Notes under the pieces: model-generated | Database searches by the model: none | What the model was told of the DNA's origin: nothing | Seen by the model: only the letters and a program-made list of their open reading frames with translations | Made by a program: the position numbers and the translations under genes | NCBI GenBank assembly: GCA_034509495.1 | Contig: CM067503.1 | Coordinates: forward strand, 26,095,768-26,159,767 | Length of the DNA stretch: 64,000 bases | Source of the DNA: Acestrorhynchus altus | Taxonomy: Eukaryota; Chordata; Actinopteri; Characiformes; Acestrorhynchidae | Direction: 5' to 3' | Shown: piece after piece, positions 1 through 11,582 of the stretch | How positions within the stretch are numbered: position 1 is the first letter of the stretch | Layout of the letters: every line of letters begins with the position of its first letter

Positions 1-154
1 GATGGCCTTTACAAATCTGAGCAGCTTTTGTTTCATGCTGGACTATACGTGAGAGCAACCAGGATCATTAAGTCCATAAGCCTCTAGACAGCTCATGTAT
101 CACAGGTTACATAACATCTGAGACCTTCTACAGCCTGGATGTCTGTTTGGGGTT

Positions 155-157
<3 letters not shown>

Positions 158-224
<67 letters not shown>
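158..224. repeat. (AC)n microsatellite
   Basis: Pure AC tract of about 67 bases. Confidence 0.95.
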
Positions 225-228
<4 letters not shown>

Positions 229-315
229 CATTATTTTGTAGTCATGCTGCTGAAATGTATAGGAGAGCTGATGTAGTCTGTAAGAGAGTCTCACAATACA
301 AAGAGAGCACTCATA

Positions 316-339
316 TTCTCTCTCTCTCTCTCTCTCTCT
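316..339. repeat. (CT)n microsatellite
   Basis: Short pure CT tract. Confidence 0.88.
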
Positions 340-758
340 GGCTGAACCATATATGATTTTTATATATTAATATAAAATATGTATAATATAAGTAGATTGT
401 AATAAAATTTAAAAATAATAGCTCCATATTTATCTGCTCACATATAAGTAATTTGAGTATTTTTAATATGGTATGATCACTCTGTGTCCCTCAGACTGTG
501 GCAGGTGTGAATGTATGCTATGCACTGCTAGAGTATAGCACTCTTTGTGAAGCACTCTTCATTCTCTGAGAAAGGTTTTCATGATTGGAAAGTTTAGGAA
601 TGTAAGGTTATCTGGGGTTATTTTGGACTTTGTGCACTCAGTAAGGGTGTATCGAGCATGTTTAGTATGTACTGCTAGCACAGTCTACGTGCACAGGCAG
701 CCAGGGACTTTTGTGTCTCTATGTTTTGGTCCTGGTGTGTGAGGGTGTTGGTGTGTGT

Positions 759-761
<3 letters not shown>

Positions 762-819
<58 letters not shown>

Positions 820-842
820 TCTCTCCTCTCCCTCTCTCTCCC

Positions 843-929
<87 letters not shown>

Positions 930-938
930 TCTCTCTCT
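762..938. repeat. (CT)n microsatellite, interrupted
   Basis: About 177 bases of CT repeat with a few CAC, CCC and TTT interruptions; the longest CT tract in the window. Confidence 0.95.
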
Positions 939-1075
939 GGTTAAGGGGCCTGAGTGTAGGGCTGCTTTTGAGTTTATTAGCTTTGACCTAAATGAGGAGA
1001 GACAATCAGTGATGGAAGAGACAGGAACAGATTGAGAGGCACCGTGACCCAGATAACAGACGGTATGAAGAAGAA

Positions 1076-1079
<4 letters not shown>

Positions 1080-1152
<73 letters not shown>
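1080..1152. repeat. (AC)n microsatellite
   Basis: Pure AC tract, 142 bases to the right of the large CT tract. Confidence 0.95.
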
Positions 1153-1156
<4 letters not shown>

Positions 1157-1364
1157 GGAAGAAGGCTGTACAGCTGAATGTCATAGCTGTGGATTTTTGT
1201 TGTGCACTGTAGAACTAAAGTTATGAGCATTTATTATTTACTCTGCTGTGATTGATTTAGTTGTGTTCATTCAGCTGCTCACATAATGTGGGTCAAACTG
1301 TTTCATACTGTTTCACCGAGTCAAGTAAAGCCTGCTGACTGCAGTGTAGAATCAGCTAACTTAT

Positions 1365-1835
1365 GGTGCTTTTCCACTGCATTACTCTACATTACTCAGC
1401 TCTACTTGACTTTGCTCACTTTTTGGTCAAATGTAACTGCTTTGTTTTCCACTACCATGGATTTTATTATTGTGGCAATAGTTAACTGGCTACATTAGCT
1501 TTCTCCTGCATGTCCTGCCAACAGCAGAATACATCCTGTACTCAAGAAATATAATATTGCTTTGTATAAAAGGTAACGTGAATCTGTCAGGAGTTTGTTA
1601 GGAGCAAATATTGATGTTCAGTTGGGAGCTTGACAATATGACACAGCAACCTAAACAGCATATCTGTGTCATGTAGAGTGAGGATTCTCTCTAGACAATC
1701 AGTGCTCTGCACAATTTACACATTGTGATTTATTCCCTATTCAGCTTGTCTGGAACCATGAAAAACCAGGTACTAAAAAGAACCTGGTTTCAGGTACCAG
1801 GCAGGTCGTGCCTTGACGTCATAGAAACCCAGATC
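1365..1835. repeat. Degenerate palindromic interspersed repeat
   Basis: The left end (ggtgcttttccactgcat, then ctcagctctacttgact) and the right end (ccaggtactaaaaagaacc, tttcaggtacc, then a gacgtca) resemble the two ends of a common fish palindromic element. The centre is unrelated unique DNA, so this may be one decayed element with an insertion, or two fragments. Confidence 0.35.
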
Positions 1836-2326
1836 TGAGCTCAAGAATTTGAGTCCCAGCATCAATGGCTCTCAAAAACCTAAGAGAAAGAATGTGGTAT
1901 GAACTCAGCTCAACTGTGCCACACCTTTCTATTCAGTCAATACAGCTACACGTGATCATTTTATGCACTCATAATTGCATCAGCATTAGATCCCCCTCAG
2001 TCTGAGACTTCTTAGGAGATTAATCAGTCTAACAGATTATTCTTTGGGCCACTTCTGTTGGTCCATTCATGTTCACACAAAAGCTGCCATTTTCAAATGA
2101 TGTATGAAGTTTAAGATGACAGTGACAATATAAGTACCATCTCATACCAAGGTTCCAAACTGCTGAAGTTCAGCGCTCACGTAAATTGTACAAGCTTTTG
2201 CACTCATCCTGAATATGCATAAAGTACTCACTGCACACGTGCCAGACAGGAAGGTGAACTGGGACGGTGTGCAGATGGTGAGGGGAAAGAGCAGAGCCTG
2301 TCACGTCTTGTTCATTCAATGACAGG

Positions 2327-2328
<2 letters not shown>

Positions 2329-2411
<83 letters not shown>
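2329..2411. repeat. (GT)n microsatellite
   Basis: Pure GT tract of 83 bases. Confidence 0.95.
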
Positions 2412-2414
<3 letters not shown>

Positions 2415-3525
2415 CAATTTCTTAATGCATGAGGATGAAGATCATTGTTATGTCCTGCCTTTTTCATGCAGACAAGATGCAAGAGTGAACATACCTCCTG
2501 CCTTATACCTTTAGATATTTTGTATGGTTACACTTTTGTTAATTATATATTTTCTATGTCAATTATGACATTTGAATTTGTGGTGTCTGTATAATATTAT
2601 ACCTAATAAATGGTTATAAATCGTATAATTAGCAGAAAGGCACGGTAGGAGAGTAAAGGGTAGGATGTTGGACTAAATGTTTTAAGACACACCTCCTCTT
2701 CATCTTCAGTCAAGACACCCTCTAACACCCTGAGTATATTATTTTGCTCATTCTGTATGTTTTTTATTGCTGTGGTTGTTAATATATATTAATAGATCCT
2801 CTCTCGTTCTGGATATTCTCACAAAATAAACAAAGGTGGACCAAAAGGTGGATACATCCATACATACATACACAACACGTGTCTGGTGAAAAGGAATGTG
2901 TCACTGCTGAAAAAAACGTATCTCCAGAACATCTTCTTGCAACAAAGTAAGAGTAAGAAATATATAATAACAGATAACTCCATGCTTTTGTTGCCATGGT
3001 AATCACGGCAACTCTGAAGGGTTATGAATTTGCATCTAAATATGTGCAAAAATGCAATCAGATTCATGGAGATTTTTTAAAATTGCATTCAATTGCATCA
3101 TCTTGTGTCTGTTTTTTGACTGTATGACAGTCGCTCTTTAATTGAGGGTGACTAGCGTAGATATATCAGAGATTCTGTGTAGCATCCTTACCCCAGACAC
3201 AGGCGTGGACATGGGCCTCCACAGCCGGATGCACTGCCTGGCGCCTCTGGCACTGTCTACCCGTTAGCATTGGGTGATTTATGGGGATTAAGTGTGTTTG
3301 CTGGCAACATGCTGCTTGCAGCCATCCAATTTACTGGCTGCTTCGTCTCCTCCTCACTCTTCAACTGCCTGCCACTTTTCCTCTCTTCTGTGTGGTCTCA
3401 AGGCCCTGGCACACAGGAGCTACATCTGAAACCCTGGGCACTGAATTCATCATTCATCATTTTTTGAGCTGTGATTTGTCTTGGAAGGCATGTATGTCAG
3501 TGTCCTTGGGTGGACATATAGGGAT

Positions 3526-3790
3526 ACACTCTTAACTAAGAGGGTGCTGAAAATGTTCTTAGGTGAGAGTTCCATAGAAGAGCCACTTTTGATTCCCTGT
3601 GGCCTTAAGGTTTTTTCTTTAATGCAGCCTGGGGGTTACCAGGTGAACCAAGTATTCAGTCTTCTTAATGGTGTAGATCAGGTAAGCTGAGAGGCCCAAA
3701 GGACTGGTTTGAGAATTACTCTCCTGAAGAACCTTTTGATACATGAAAAACCAGCTTCATCTAAAGAAGCATTTAACCTATTGGGCGACA
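3526..3790. mobile_element. Degenerate MITE-like repeat (acactcttaa end)
   Basis: The start, acactcttaactaagagggtg, followed by gttccatagaagagcc and later gaagaaccttttgat, resembles a common fish interspersed repeat with acactcttaa termini and gaagaacc blocks. It is strongly decayed and the right end is uncertain. Confidence 0.4.
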
Positions 3791-4081
3791 TTGTTTGATG
3801 TTTGGTGTATTCGGCAAAAAAATAAAATTTCATTCAGAGGAGACACTCACACATACCAAATATTGTTATTTTTGCCTTTTTGTCTTAATCTGAGATTTTA
3901 ACAGGATTTAGATATTTGTATGAATTGTGTTGATCAAGTATTACATACTGCTACAATTGTTATTAGTTTATTTATTTTTTGATTTTAAAGACTAAACACT
4001 TTATATCTCAGAAATCATGTTAGAAAATGATCATAGTATATTGGAAATAATAGGTTGTTTAAAATACTTGAGAACACTCAA

Positions 4082-4152
<71 letters not shown>
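4082..4152. repeat. (AAT)n microsatellite
   Basis: Pure AAT tract directly joined to the interspersed repeat at 4152. Confidence 0.95.
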
Positions 4153-4153
<1 letters not shown>

Positions 4154-4330
4154 CTAAACGGAATGTCCCCAAGCGCTGAGGATAGGGCTGCCCAACGCTC
4201 CGGGCATGTGTGCTCACTGCCCCCTGGTGTGTGAATTCACTAGTGTGTATGTGTGTATCACTGTGTGTGGATGGGTAAAATGCAGAGGTGTAATTCCCGT
4301 GTGTGCATAACACAGTGGGTCAAATGAATA
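4152..4330 (+). repeat. Teleost-type interspersed repeat next to (AAT)n
   Basis: Blocks cactgccccctggtgtgtg, ggatgggtaaaatgcagagg and cacagtgggtc recall a widely dispersed fish repeat. It contains a CTCF-like motif on the minus strand at 4215-4229. Confidence 0.45.
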
Positions 4331-7112
4331 TAATTAATCTTAAGGATTATAGTTTGTTATGATATGTGTATCATTTCTGTAGGTCACACTGATCCTGAGA
4401 AGCATGTAGCTTCTTCAGATCTCTGGTTGTAAGAGCTAATAATGATGTTCAAATAGTCATTCCAGTTACCATGGTTCCATATACTGACCAGTCTTACAAT
4501 AACATAATTAAGCAGTTAATTAAGCACTTTAATTGCTAATTAAATGTGATTTCTAAAACCATGCTTAGACATCAAGAACCATTCAGGAGACTTTATGTGT
4601 CAGATTGTAATCCTAGTCACATTCAGCCAGTTACGTTGTAAGCTTCAGCCAACCTTCAAAGTAGAAAACCTTTTCATGTAAAAACCTTTTCATGTTGTTT
4701 TGTAAAAAAACAGTGTTTGTTTTGGCGTACAGTGTAACAGTAGTAGCTATTGGTCTTGCTCTTGTTTTTTAACCCATGTCTGTTTTGAAGTAGAGCTTTT
4801 CCTGTTTGGACTTGGTCCAGTCAAAAACCCTGCCGTGGTCAAAGCTGGTGGTTGCTTGCCAGGCTCCCACAGGGAACGTGAAGGACACCACAGCCTAAAT
4901 GCATCCATGGCACTCAGCACGTGTTTCTAAAGGAGAAACAATGCTATTTTTTAGACGTTTAATAAATGTGACAAGGTTAATTACTGTATCTATTGAATGG
5001 TTCACTCCGCCCCGGGTTTTGTTTTGTAAGCATGTCTTTGCAGAGGTCTGCACATTTGTTAATAGTGTAATTACTGCTGAAATAGATGATTAAATTAAAT
5101 TTTGTTCTTCCTTTTGATGTATGTGGGGACATTGCGCCTCTTTAATTCCAGGACAGAGAGAAGCGCATAGAGTGTAATCTAATGTTCTGTGCCAACAAAT
5201 TTCTGTGCTGTGCGTGAAGTCTGTAGCAAGCTTTGCTAAATGAATTGCCTCAGCTGTGTAATATAAATGGAATCTGTGTCTCTTTCATTCATTTTATTTC
5301 ATGTAAAGCATTTTTTATGCATGTGTATGCTCTGTGTGCCTCAGGTTAAGGCAGGTAGCTGAGAAACATTTCTGGAGATCTAACCATAAGAGATAGCCTC
5401 AGCAAAAGAGCATCAACAGGACAAACACTACAACATGTTATCTAATCTTAGTCATCGGATGGTGTCAGCCTTGCATGGTGGAGCTGCGGTCAGCCCTTAA
5501 AAACACGGAACGTGTCAGGATGGAAAACGGAACAAGCGATATCCGCTTCTGTCTGCAGGCTTAGAAGAGGCATTAGTCACCGGCCTCTGTGTCACTGTAA
5601 AGCCAGATGCTCCTGCTTTTGCTCATTCACTCACTCTATTCCCTCCACCGCCAAATGTGTGGCATGTCCCAGAGGAGACCTTAGCCTAGATTTTTGAAAT
5701 ATCTCTCGCTCTCGCCTCAGGAGAGAACAGCACCGTATGGCTGAGTGTCTGGTGGAGGTGGTATTTGAGTGTGTGTGGGTAGAGAAGTTGTTTCCTGACT
5801 TGCAAGAAGCTTTCAGACCATTTGTAGATGAACAGAGACAAATTCTTTTGCTCAGTTTCAGCACCATAAAAATCCTTTGAATAAAGTTTGTGAATGTAGT
5901 TCACCATGGACAGCTCCCGAGTAGCTAAGCAGACTTATTGGCCTATTGCATATCAAGCACTCAGCCTTTCAGTGGAGTTTAGCAGCTCCTGGTAGAAGTG
6001 CCAGGGCTAGTATTTAAGACAAGACATTGACCTGTTGTGTAGATAGTTGAGTACTGAAGCCACTGGTTGGATCATCAGGATATCCAATGAATAAGATATG
6101 CTTAACTGTGTCAGTGGGTTAAATAAATACCTGAACACAGCTGCCTGTCAAGCCAATTTGGGTCATTTTCATAATCTAGCACTGGGTCACTATTTAACAG
6201 AACACTCGAGGGATTAAACTGACCCAGCAACACACTCAGTTGTCTAAAGTACCATAATATAGGAGTAACCTTTGATTCACAATCTTCTCTCGCAGACTCT
6301 TATATGACTTTCAGTATGGTTGTAATGTGGTACATTTCATCATGTTTTATGTGCATAGTTGAGCTGCATGATGAATTTATTAGGATTCACAGAAATAACC
6401 AAAACATTGGATGCATAGATTTCTTTTGGAACGAAAAGACATGATTAAAAAAAATCTAAAAAAAAAAAAAACCTTATTGATGCCATTTATATGGTCTGCA
6501 GATAATGGAGTTCTGATCGCTCAACCTGATTTTAATGTATGCAGAAAATCGAACAGGATCCAATTAAAACATATACACACAGATTTTGCCCTTGAAAAAA
6601 TCAGACTCAGGTTGAAAGGGCATGTACTCAGGACAACGAAACATTCTTGCAGTGTGCTCCCAAAGCAGCCAGCAGTTGTAAAAGTGAAAGAACAGCTTCA
6701 ACAGTGCACACCTGTATGAGAGAGCAAATAATGAGGTGAAATGGAATAGAGCATGGCATGTCTGAACTGTGCTCAGCATATTTATTTTAAAGTTCTTTCA
6801 TTATTGGTGTTATTATTAGAACTTGCAGTTGAGTACTTCTGAAAGTAGGAGGTGCGACAACATACTCAGCACCATCTTGTTACCCAGGGACGAAAAAAAG
6901 CTCAAATTTCCTGTTGATATTTGCTTATTAAGGCTTTTTACTTTGAACTACAGAAAAACCTCCTGTCTCCTGTTGGTTCTGCTAACACTTGAGCCCTCAT
7001 TACTCAGCATGGCGCCAGGCTTACTGAATGGCAAGCAACCAAGAGAAGGTGAGGAGAGAGACAAATTCATAAAAAGGCAAACACAAAACAAATTCATAAG
7101 TAGCTATGGGTA

Positions 7113-7117
<5 letters not shown>

Positions 7118-7162
<45 letters not shown>
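7118..7162. repeat. (CT)n microsatellite
   Basis: CT tract followed by a short impure pyrimidine stretch. Confidence 0.93.
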
Positions 7163-7165
<3 letters not shown>

Positions 7166-8039
7166 TATATCTCTTGCTCTCTCTTTCTCTTGCTTGGAGC
7201 AAGATAATGGCAGTAATTGGACAGACTCACAGGCTCTCTGTGTGTTTCTCTCAGATAAAGAGTGCCATGTGATTCTCCGGCCCTCAGTGACATGCTCTCT
7301 CCATTTGGAATTAAATGTTTCACACAAAATAGGCTTGTGGCCAGCCAGTGGTTGTGGCTCAGGGCCCTGGGCTTCGGCTCCAGCTCTGAAATAGCTGTGT
7401 AAATCCTCTCAGCCCTGGTTTATGCCGGACACTTCAGCCGACTGCTGGTGGCAGCCCGGGTCCAGCATGCTCTTTTTGGTTTGGAAGCATTCCAGAAAGT
7501 TTCCTTTCAAGGTGCAGCTCTTCGCTTTATTGTGCATCGCTTTTTATTGGTGATGGGGGTCTAGAAATGTGCATTGGAGGAGGGAGGCAGTTAAGTCCTC
7601 ATGCTGTGTGATGGTTTTGATGTGTGTCTCAACAGATTGTTTGGACCATTTCCAGAAATGCAAAAATGGTGAGCCATATTGCAAGCAAACCTCAAAAAGA
7701 AAAATAGCTGCTCAGTTGCCAGTAGTTGCTTGTCCTGTAAGTGTGGAAAAATTATATTGTGATACTTTAAGTAAGACAGTATACTGAGATTTTTTACTCC
7801 CTAGGCCAATTTTTTGATAGTGTGACGTACCTTTATTCACATGAAAATTAGAATATATTTATAGGAGACAATCACACATAAAATACACACACATAAAATG
7901 AGCATGTTTTGATCAAAATTGACTTTTTTATGATTACATTTTTATTCAATTATTTATTAAGCTGTTCACAATACTTGACAGCAGTCCAAAAAATAATTAT
8001 ATATAAATAATTATATATTATATATATATTGTATTGTTG

Positions 8040-8040
<1 letters not shown>

Positions 8041-8124
<84 letters not shown>
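8041..8124. repeat. (ATT)n-(AGT)n compound microsatellite
   Basis: ATT run of about 48 bases switching cleanly to an AGT run of about 36, consistent with one point change spread by slippage. Confidence 0.93.
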
Positions 8125-8679
8125 TTTTTATACACCCTACTTGTCATGGTAATAGGTTGTCTTAATAAGTAGTACTCTATATTTCACTGTGGACTAGCAT
8201 TACTTGCATACTAGAATCATTGTTTGGGTTGTTATGCATATTATAGAGAATGTTGATTCTAAACCTTTGAGGGATAGTAAATGTTTTAGTGCTGTGGGAA
8301 GAGCTGTCTGCTGCATGCTGCTCTCTGGGTGCTCCTCTGAGTCTGCTGGTTTTTCCGGTGGGGCCACAGGGGAATAAGGCTTTTGATCTGTCATCTCATT
8401 TGGCACCTGCCGAGACACTGCCATGCCACTGAGACCAATTAGCACATGAAAGGTTACGCCTACCACCCAAGTGGCACTGGGCAACACCCGCAATGGTGAA
8501 GAAAGATGGGAAAGGATTTCATGGGAATCGGAGGTGTGTCTGAAGGAGGGCTGGCTGTTGTGGCGCAGTGGCAGAGATGCTTTGCCTGTGTTTCATTAAT
8601 GACAAACACTTGAGTCTGAAATTCTCTAGAGCTGCTGTTCAGCATAATTGGCCATAATTTTCTGGACACAGAATTCCAA

Positions 8680-8975
8680 ACTCCAGTGCACTGTTCCAAA
8701 AGGACCGCGCTTGTCTGCATACAGCTGCTGTGATGGACAGATTAAGATCTTGCCTTGAAGACACAGATACTACGGGATGGACAATCACTTTGCCAGATCT
8801 ATCCCTGATTGAAAATGTGTGGAATGCTATTGGACGAGCTATCAACACTCCACCCCTACTGCAAAATTGGCAAGAACTGAGTGAGAATATTCAAACTGTA
8901 TGGAATTGATTATTTCAGGCCACAAAATGACCTTCAAGTTTATGAGGAGTGTTTGTAAACATTTAACCCCAACTG
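8680..8975 (+). mobile_element. Tc1-like transposase relic A (C-terminal part)
   Basis: Forward translation gives FQKDRACLHTAAVMDRLRS, then LPDLSLIENVWNAIGR and PPLLQNWQELSENIQTVWN. These match in order the catalytic C-terminal part of Tc1/mariner transposases, whose usual forms are FQQDNARPHTA, SPDLSPIEHVWD and a terminal L..L...W motif. The acidic residue expected in the QDN segment is displaced and the reading frame is broken upstream, so the copy is dead. The LSENIQTV end is shared with relics B and C, which defines one family in this window. Terminal inverted repeats were not located. Confidence 0.7.
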
Positions 8976-9177
8976 TATTTAAAACACATTATAATACATT
9001 AGAATTATGCAACACATGGAGGTGTACATAAGATGCAAGACAAAGTGCTATATACTTGAAATGCTAACAGCTGTCTCACCAAAATGAACTCATCCTAAAG
9101 AGCAACCTGACCTGATTGTTTTCACTTAAATGATTTAAACATTATTTTCCGTTTCTCTGTATGTTTCCTATTTGCAG

Positions 9178-9379
9178 CCACAGCAGGGAGAGCTCGAAAT
9201 GCAGCGTCAAGGCTAGAGGCAGCGGCCGTCTGAGCGCGAGGCAGTGGGGGACCCCCTCTAGATGAGCCAGCCACAGGCACCCAGCCGCACTGTACAGGAA
9301 TAAGGACTTAATATGTCAACAGAGGCCGAGCTCCAGCCTGCTGCCAGACCCAGCGTCAGAAAGGATTCCAAGAGGAGAG
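9178..9379 (+). CDS. dab1: DAB1 first coding exon (5' leader plus residues 1-23)
   Basis: This exon starts the Disabled-1 reading frame. An acceptor (tttgcag) ends at 9177, the ATG is at 9313-9315, and the exon ends at 9379 before a gtagga donor, leaving one base (G) of codon 23. It encodes MSTEAELQPAARPSVRKDSKRR, close to the known vertebrate DAB1 N-terminus (MSTETELQ...KKDS) and of the same length up to the shared Gly23. The start is well supported: an in-frame TAA lies at 9301-9303 and the base at -3 is A. The segment is the short basic, probably unstructured tail before the PTB domain. DAB1 is a cytoplasmic adaptor that binds the Reelin receptors ApoER2 and VLDLR and is phosphorylated by Src-family kinases during neuronal positioning. 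The leader 9178-9312 holds two short upstream ORFs. That 9178 is the exon start is inferred from the acceptor alone; no transcript was available. Confidence 0.88.
9199..9216 (+). other. Upstream ORF 1 in the DAB1 leader
   Basis: A five-codon upstream ORF (MQRQG, stop TAG at 9214-9216) lies in the presumed 5' leader, 97 bases before the DAB1 ATG. If the exon is transcribed as drawn, scanning ribosomes meet it before the main start. Whether it is translated is unknown. Confidence 0.5.
9262..9303 (+). other. Upstream ORF 2 in the DAB1 leader, in frame with the main ORF
   Basis: A 13-codon upstream ORF (MSQPQAPSRTVQE) ends with TAA at 9301-9303, only nine bases before the DAB1 ATG. It is in the same frame as DAB1, so read-through of this one stop would add 17 residues, counting the stop position, to the N-terminus. 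The very short distance to the main ATG would normally make reinitiation there inefficient, so leaky scanning would be needed. Confidence 0.5.
9313..9315 (+). other. dab1: DAB1 start codon
   Basis: The ATG is preceded in frame by TAA at 9301-9303, so no upstream in-frame ATG can extend the protein. The context (A at -3, T at +4) is adequate for initiation. The next residues match the DAB1 N-terminus. Confidence 0.88.
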
Positions 9380-10022
9380 GTAGGAGGCCCGCATGTGTAC
9401 ATACACAAATACACATGGACAAGTCATCCCCCACACACACACAAAAACATCCATAAATGTCAAACTACATCTGTGCATTAGATCTGTACCTGTCAAAAGT
9501 CAAATAAGAAACAACTGAACAGTCAGTTTATGATAATTGTTTGGAATCATATCCCAGTAAAATGATCATACTTCCCTTTACAATATCTCTTAAATACTAG
9601 AAATAAAAATACTGTTTGTATGAATGTGTCTTTAAGACTGAGGTATGGAAAACACCCCTGTTCTGACTGGCTGCCCTGTAAACTGCCTACTTTATAGATT
9701 AATCTAAGATAAAACATATCGTATAATTCCAGTGTGATAGTGTGGAGTTAGACTGCTATGAAGTGGACCACCAGGAATGTGTTTTTTGAGATATTCCAAG
9801 ATCTGTAGGGGCAAAGTGGGGTTGTACTGGAGTGTAATTTCCATATGGACCATATAAACTGTCTGGGGAGTGAGTGGGACATTCTCAAATTTCTGTGTCA
9901 AACTCTTTTTTTTAAAACAAAATAAGGAAAAGGAGCAGTAGAGCAGATGCTTCATTCTTTATGACTGTAACTTTGACTGGAGTCTGCTGAGATTACAAGC
10001 ACTGCAACTGAAATGCAGTGTT

Positions 10023-10046
10023 TGTGTGTGTGTGTGTGTGTGTGTG
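10023..10046. repeat. (GT)n microsatellite
   Basis: Short pure GT tract. Confidence 0.9.
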
Positions 10047-10816
10047 CTTTTTTCAATCTTGCCCACTGGGCACATTCCCTAATGGCCTCTAAAACAGCAT
10101 TTCTGTGTGTCTTGTCAGCGCCAGAGGGCTAAATGCCATCTCTGTGTGATGCAGTGATGCCCCAGGGCTCGGAGCATGCTCTTGTCTCTCTTGTTGTAAT
10201 CAAGAGCATGCCAGTGCCCACTCTGGATGTGCCACCTGTCCCTCCACGGGTGCACATTGCTATGCTCCATTTTGGGCTGGGCTCTGTGCCTATTAGTAGC
10301 CTCAAAACAGCAGGTTTGGGACTGACACGACTGATGAGTGGACCCAAAATACCTTTACAGCTCACTTAAACAGAGCATTTTCTGTTGAAGTTTTCTCTCT
10401 TACACTAACCCTGAGCTAGATTAATGTTTACTGGGAAGGCCCTGTAATTTACGTAATTTAAGTGTGAAGGTCTGTGTATCTTGTTTGAGCTGAATTGGTT
10501 TTAGCAGCGGTCCAGTAATTTAATGTGCAATGGGTTTAACTGGTCAATTTGTAAATATTATGTTTGGGACCAAAACTAACAAAGCAAATGCATTTTTTCC
10601 CACAATGTGCAGCATTTGGCTAGTAAATTGGTGGCATGAAGCACTTTAAATGCCACCCAGCAAAACATTAAAATGCACTGCCTTTGACAAGTGCTTTAAA
10701 CAAGTTTAAATACATTTTCAGTCTGCTTCTAATGTCATGAGAATGGAAGCATTTTGAAAAGTTGGTAACAGGTCAAATTACAGCGCCCTTGCAGGTAGAA
10801 AGTTTTATCATTTACA

Positions 10817-11063
10817 TGTCTCACAATGTCAGTCCTTTTGTTTCTGTCATGGTTAGTTTCTGTCGGTCCTTTCTCCCTACTGGTTTGTTAGTTTTGTTTA
10901 TCCCTTTGTTATTCAGTTCAATCAAGATGTTTATCTATCAGTCCTTTGTTCACTGTTTTATCAGTTTGTTCCATTTTGTTTTGTTCTTCGTGTGTATTTT
11001 CATTAAATCCTCAACCCCAGCATTTACCTCCACTTACCTCTGTTGAGTTCACCAATCCTGACA
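10817..11063 (+). mobile_element. LTR-like end, plus orientation
   Basis: The segment runs from tgtctcacaatgtcagtcc to aatcctgaca. It ends with cattaaatcct...catttacctcc...aatcctgaca, which matches the 3' end of the long direct repeats at 43.0 and 45.4 kb read on their minus strand (cattaaacct...catttacctcc...gatcctgaca). It is thus an LTR of the same family with a possible attaaa polyadenylation signal near 11004. A closely related copy lies inverted at 11583-11759. Confidence 0.55.
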
Positions 11064-11582
11064 TAACACGAGGGGCTGACTCCTCCGCCTTCTGAACAGG
11101 AGCATGAGGGGCTGTCTCAGTGATGTTGTGTGCCCTCCTTGCCTTTTCAGAGGCAGCACCCAATTCCTTGCCAACCTCCGTTACCAAATACTTTGGTTCG
11201 GTCCTGCCTCGACCGGAGCAGCTGCAGCGTACAACCCCAATGCCCACATTAGGGCAGGCTAAGGTCTTCCCCGCTGCAGCCTGTGGAGCTCGGATGGCTG
11301 ACTCTACTCGACTGGGTGCCAGTGTAATGCTCCACCCACTGGACTTTTGCTCCAAACTGAAATTGTGTGACATTGCACTCCAAAAGTCAAGGAGTCTTTG
11401 GAGCCAGCCTGGGCAACGTTCTGGAGGTTAATGTAGTGTCGACCTCCTGGATGACTGGGGTGCAGCCACCTCAGAAACCATAGGACAGACTCCACCTTCG
11501 AATCAGTAACACAAGCGGCAGACTCTGCCCTCTGAACAGGATCACGGGTGGCAGACTCTGCCCTCTGAACAGGATCATGAAC
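11064..11582 (-). mobile_element. Internal segment of degenerate LTR element
   Basis: The segment shares gaggcagcaccca and acaaccccaatgccc blocks, in the same order, with the interior of the element at 43.5-44.96 kb. Near its right end a unit of about 37 bases (cagactctgccctctgaaca...) is repeated twice, and a third ctgaacagga copy lies at its left end. No gag, protease, reverse transcriptase or integrase motif is visible in any frame, so it is a non-autonomous or internally deleted element. By comparison with the 43-kb element its sense strand is minus. Confidence 0.45.

Larger units (their letters stand above)
1..9177 (+). other. DNA upstream of the first DAB1 coding exon, probably leader intron
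   Basis: No protein-coding exon is recognisable here. DAB1 genes in other vertebrates have several untranslated 5' exons spread over very long introns, so this is most likely intron; no leader exon can be identified without transcripts. Microsatellites fill 0.15-1.15 kb and recur at 2.3, 4.1, 7.1 and 8.0 kb. Degenerate repeats lie at 1.36-1.87, 3.53-3.79 and 4.15-4.33 kb. A Tc1-like relic is at 8.68-8.97 kb. Stretches 4.33-7.1 and 7.17-8.0 kb hold no feature beyond those listed; 7.33-7.56 kb is non-repetitive and relatively GC-rich, possibly a conserved non-coding element. Confidence 0.6.

Noticed and set aside
762..1152. Overlapping Ser/Leu-, Arg/Glu- and Cys/Val-rich open frames
   Set aside because: All come from CT and AC repeats, which lack stop codons in every frame. 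The same holds for the other frames over microsatellites.
1..9177. Search for a pentanucleotide ATTTC/ATTTT repeat like that expanded in human DAB1 (SCA37)
   Set aside because: I saw AAT/ATT and dinucleotide tracts but no ATTTC or ATTTT array in this part or in the large intron.
10100..10130. cgccagagggctaaa considered as a CTCF site
   Set aside because: Only the CCAGAGGGC core fits; the downstream half departs from the consensus.
11120..11431. 103-codon forward open frame starting MMLCALL
   Set aside because: It lies in the antisense strand of the degenerate LTR element interior and has no motif.
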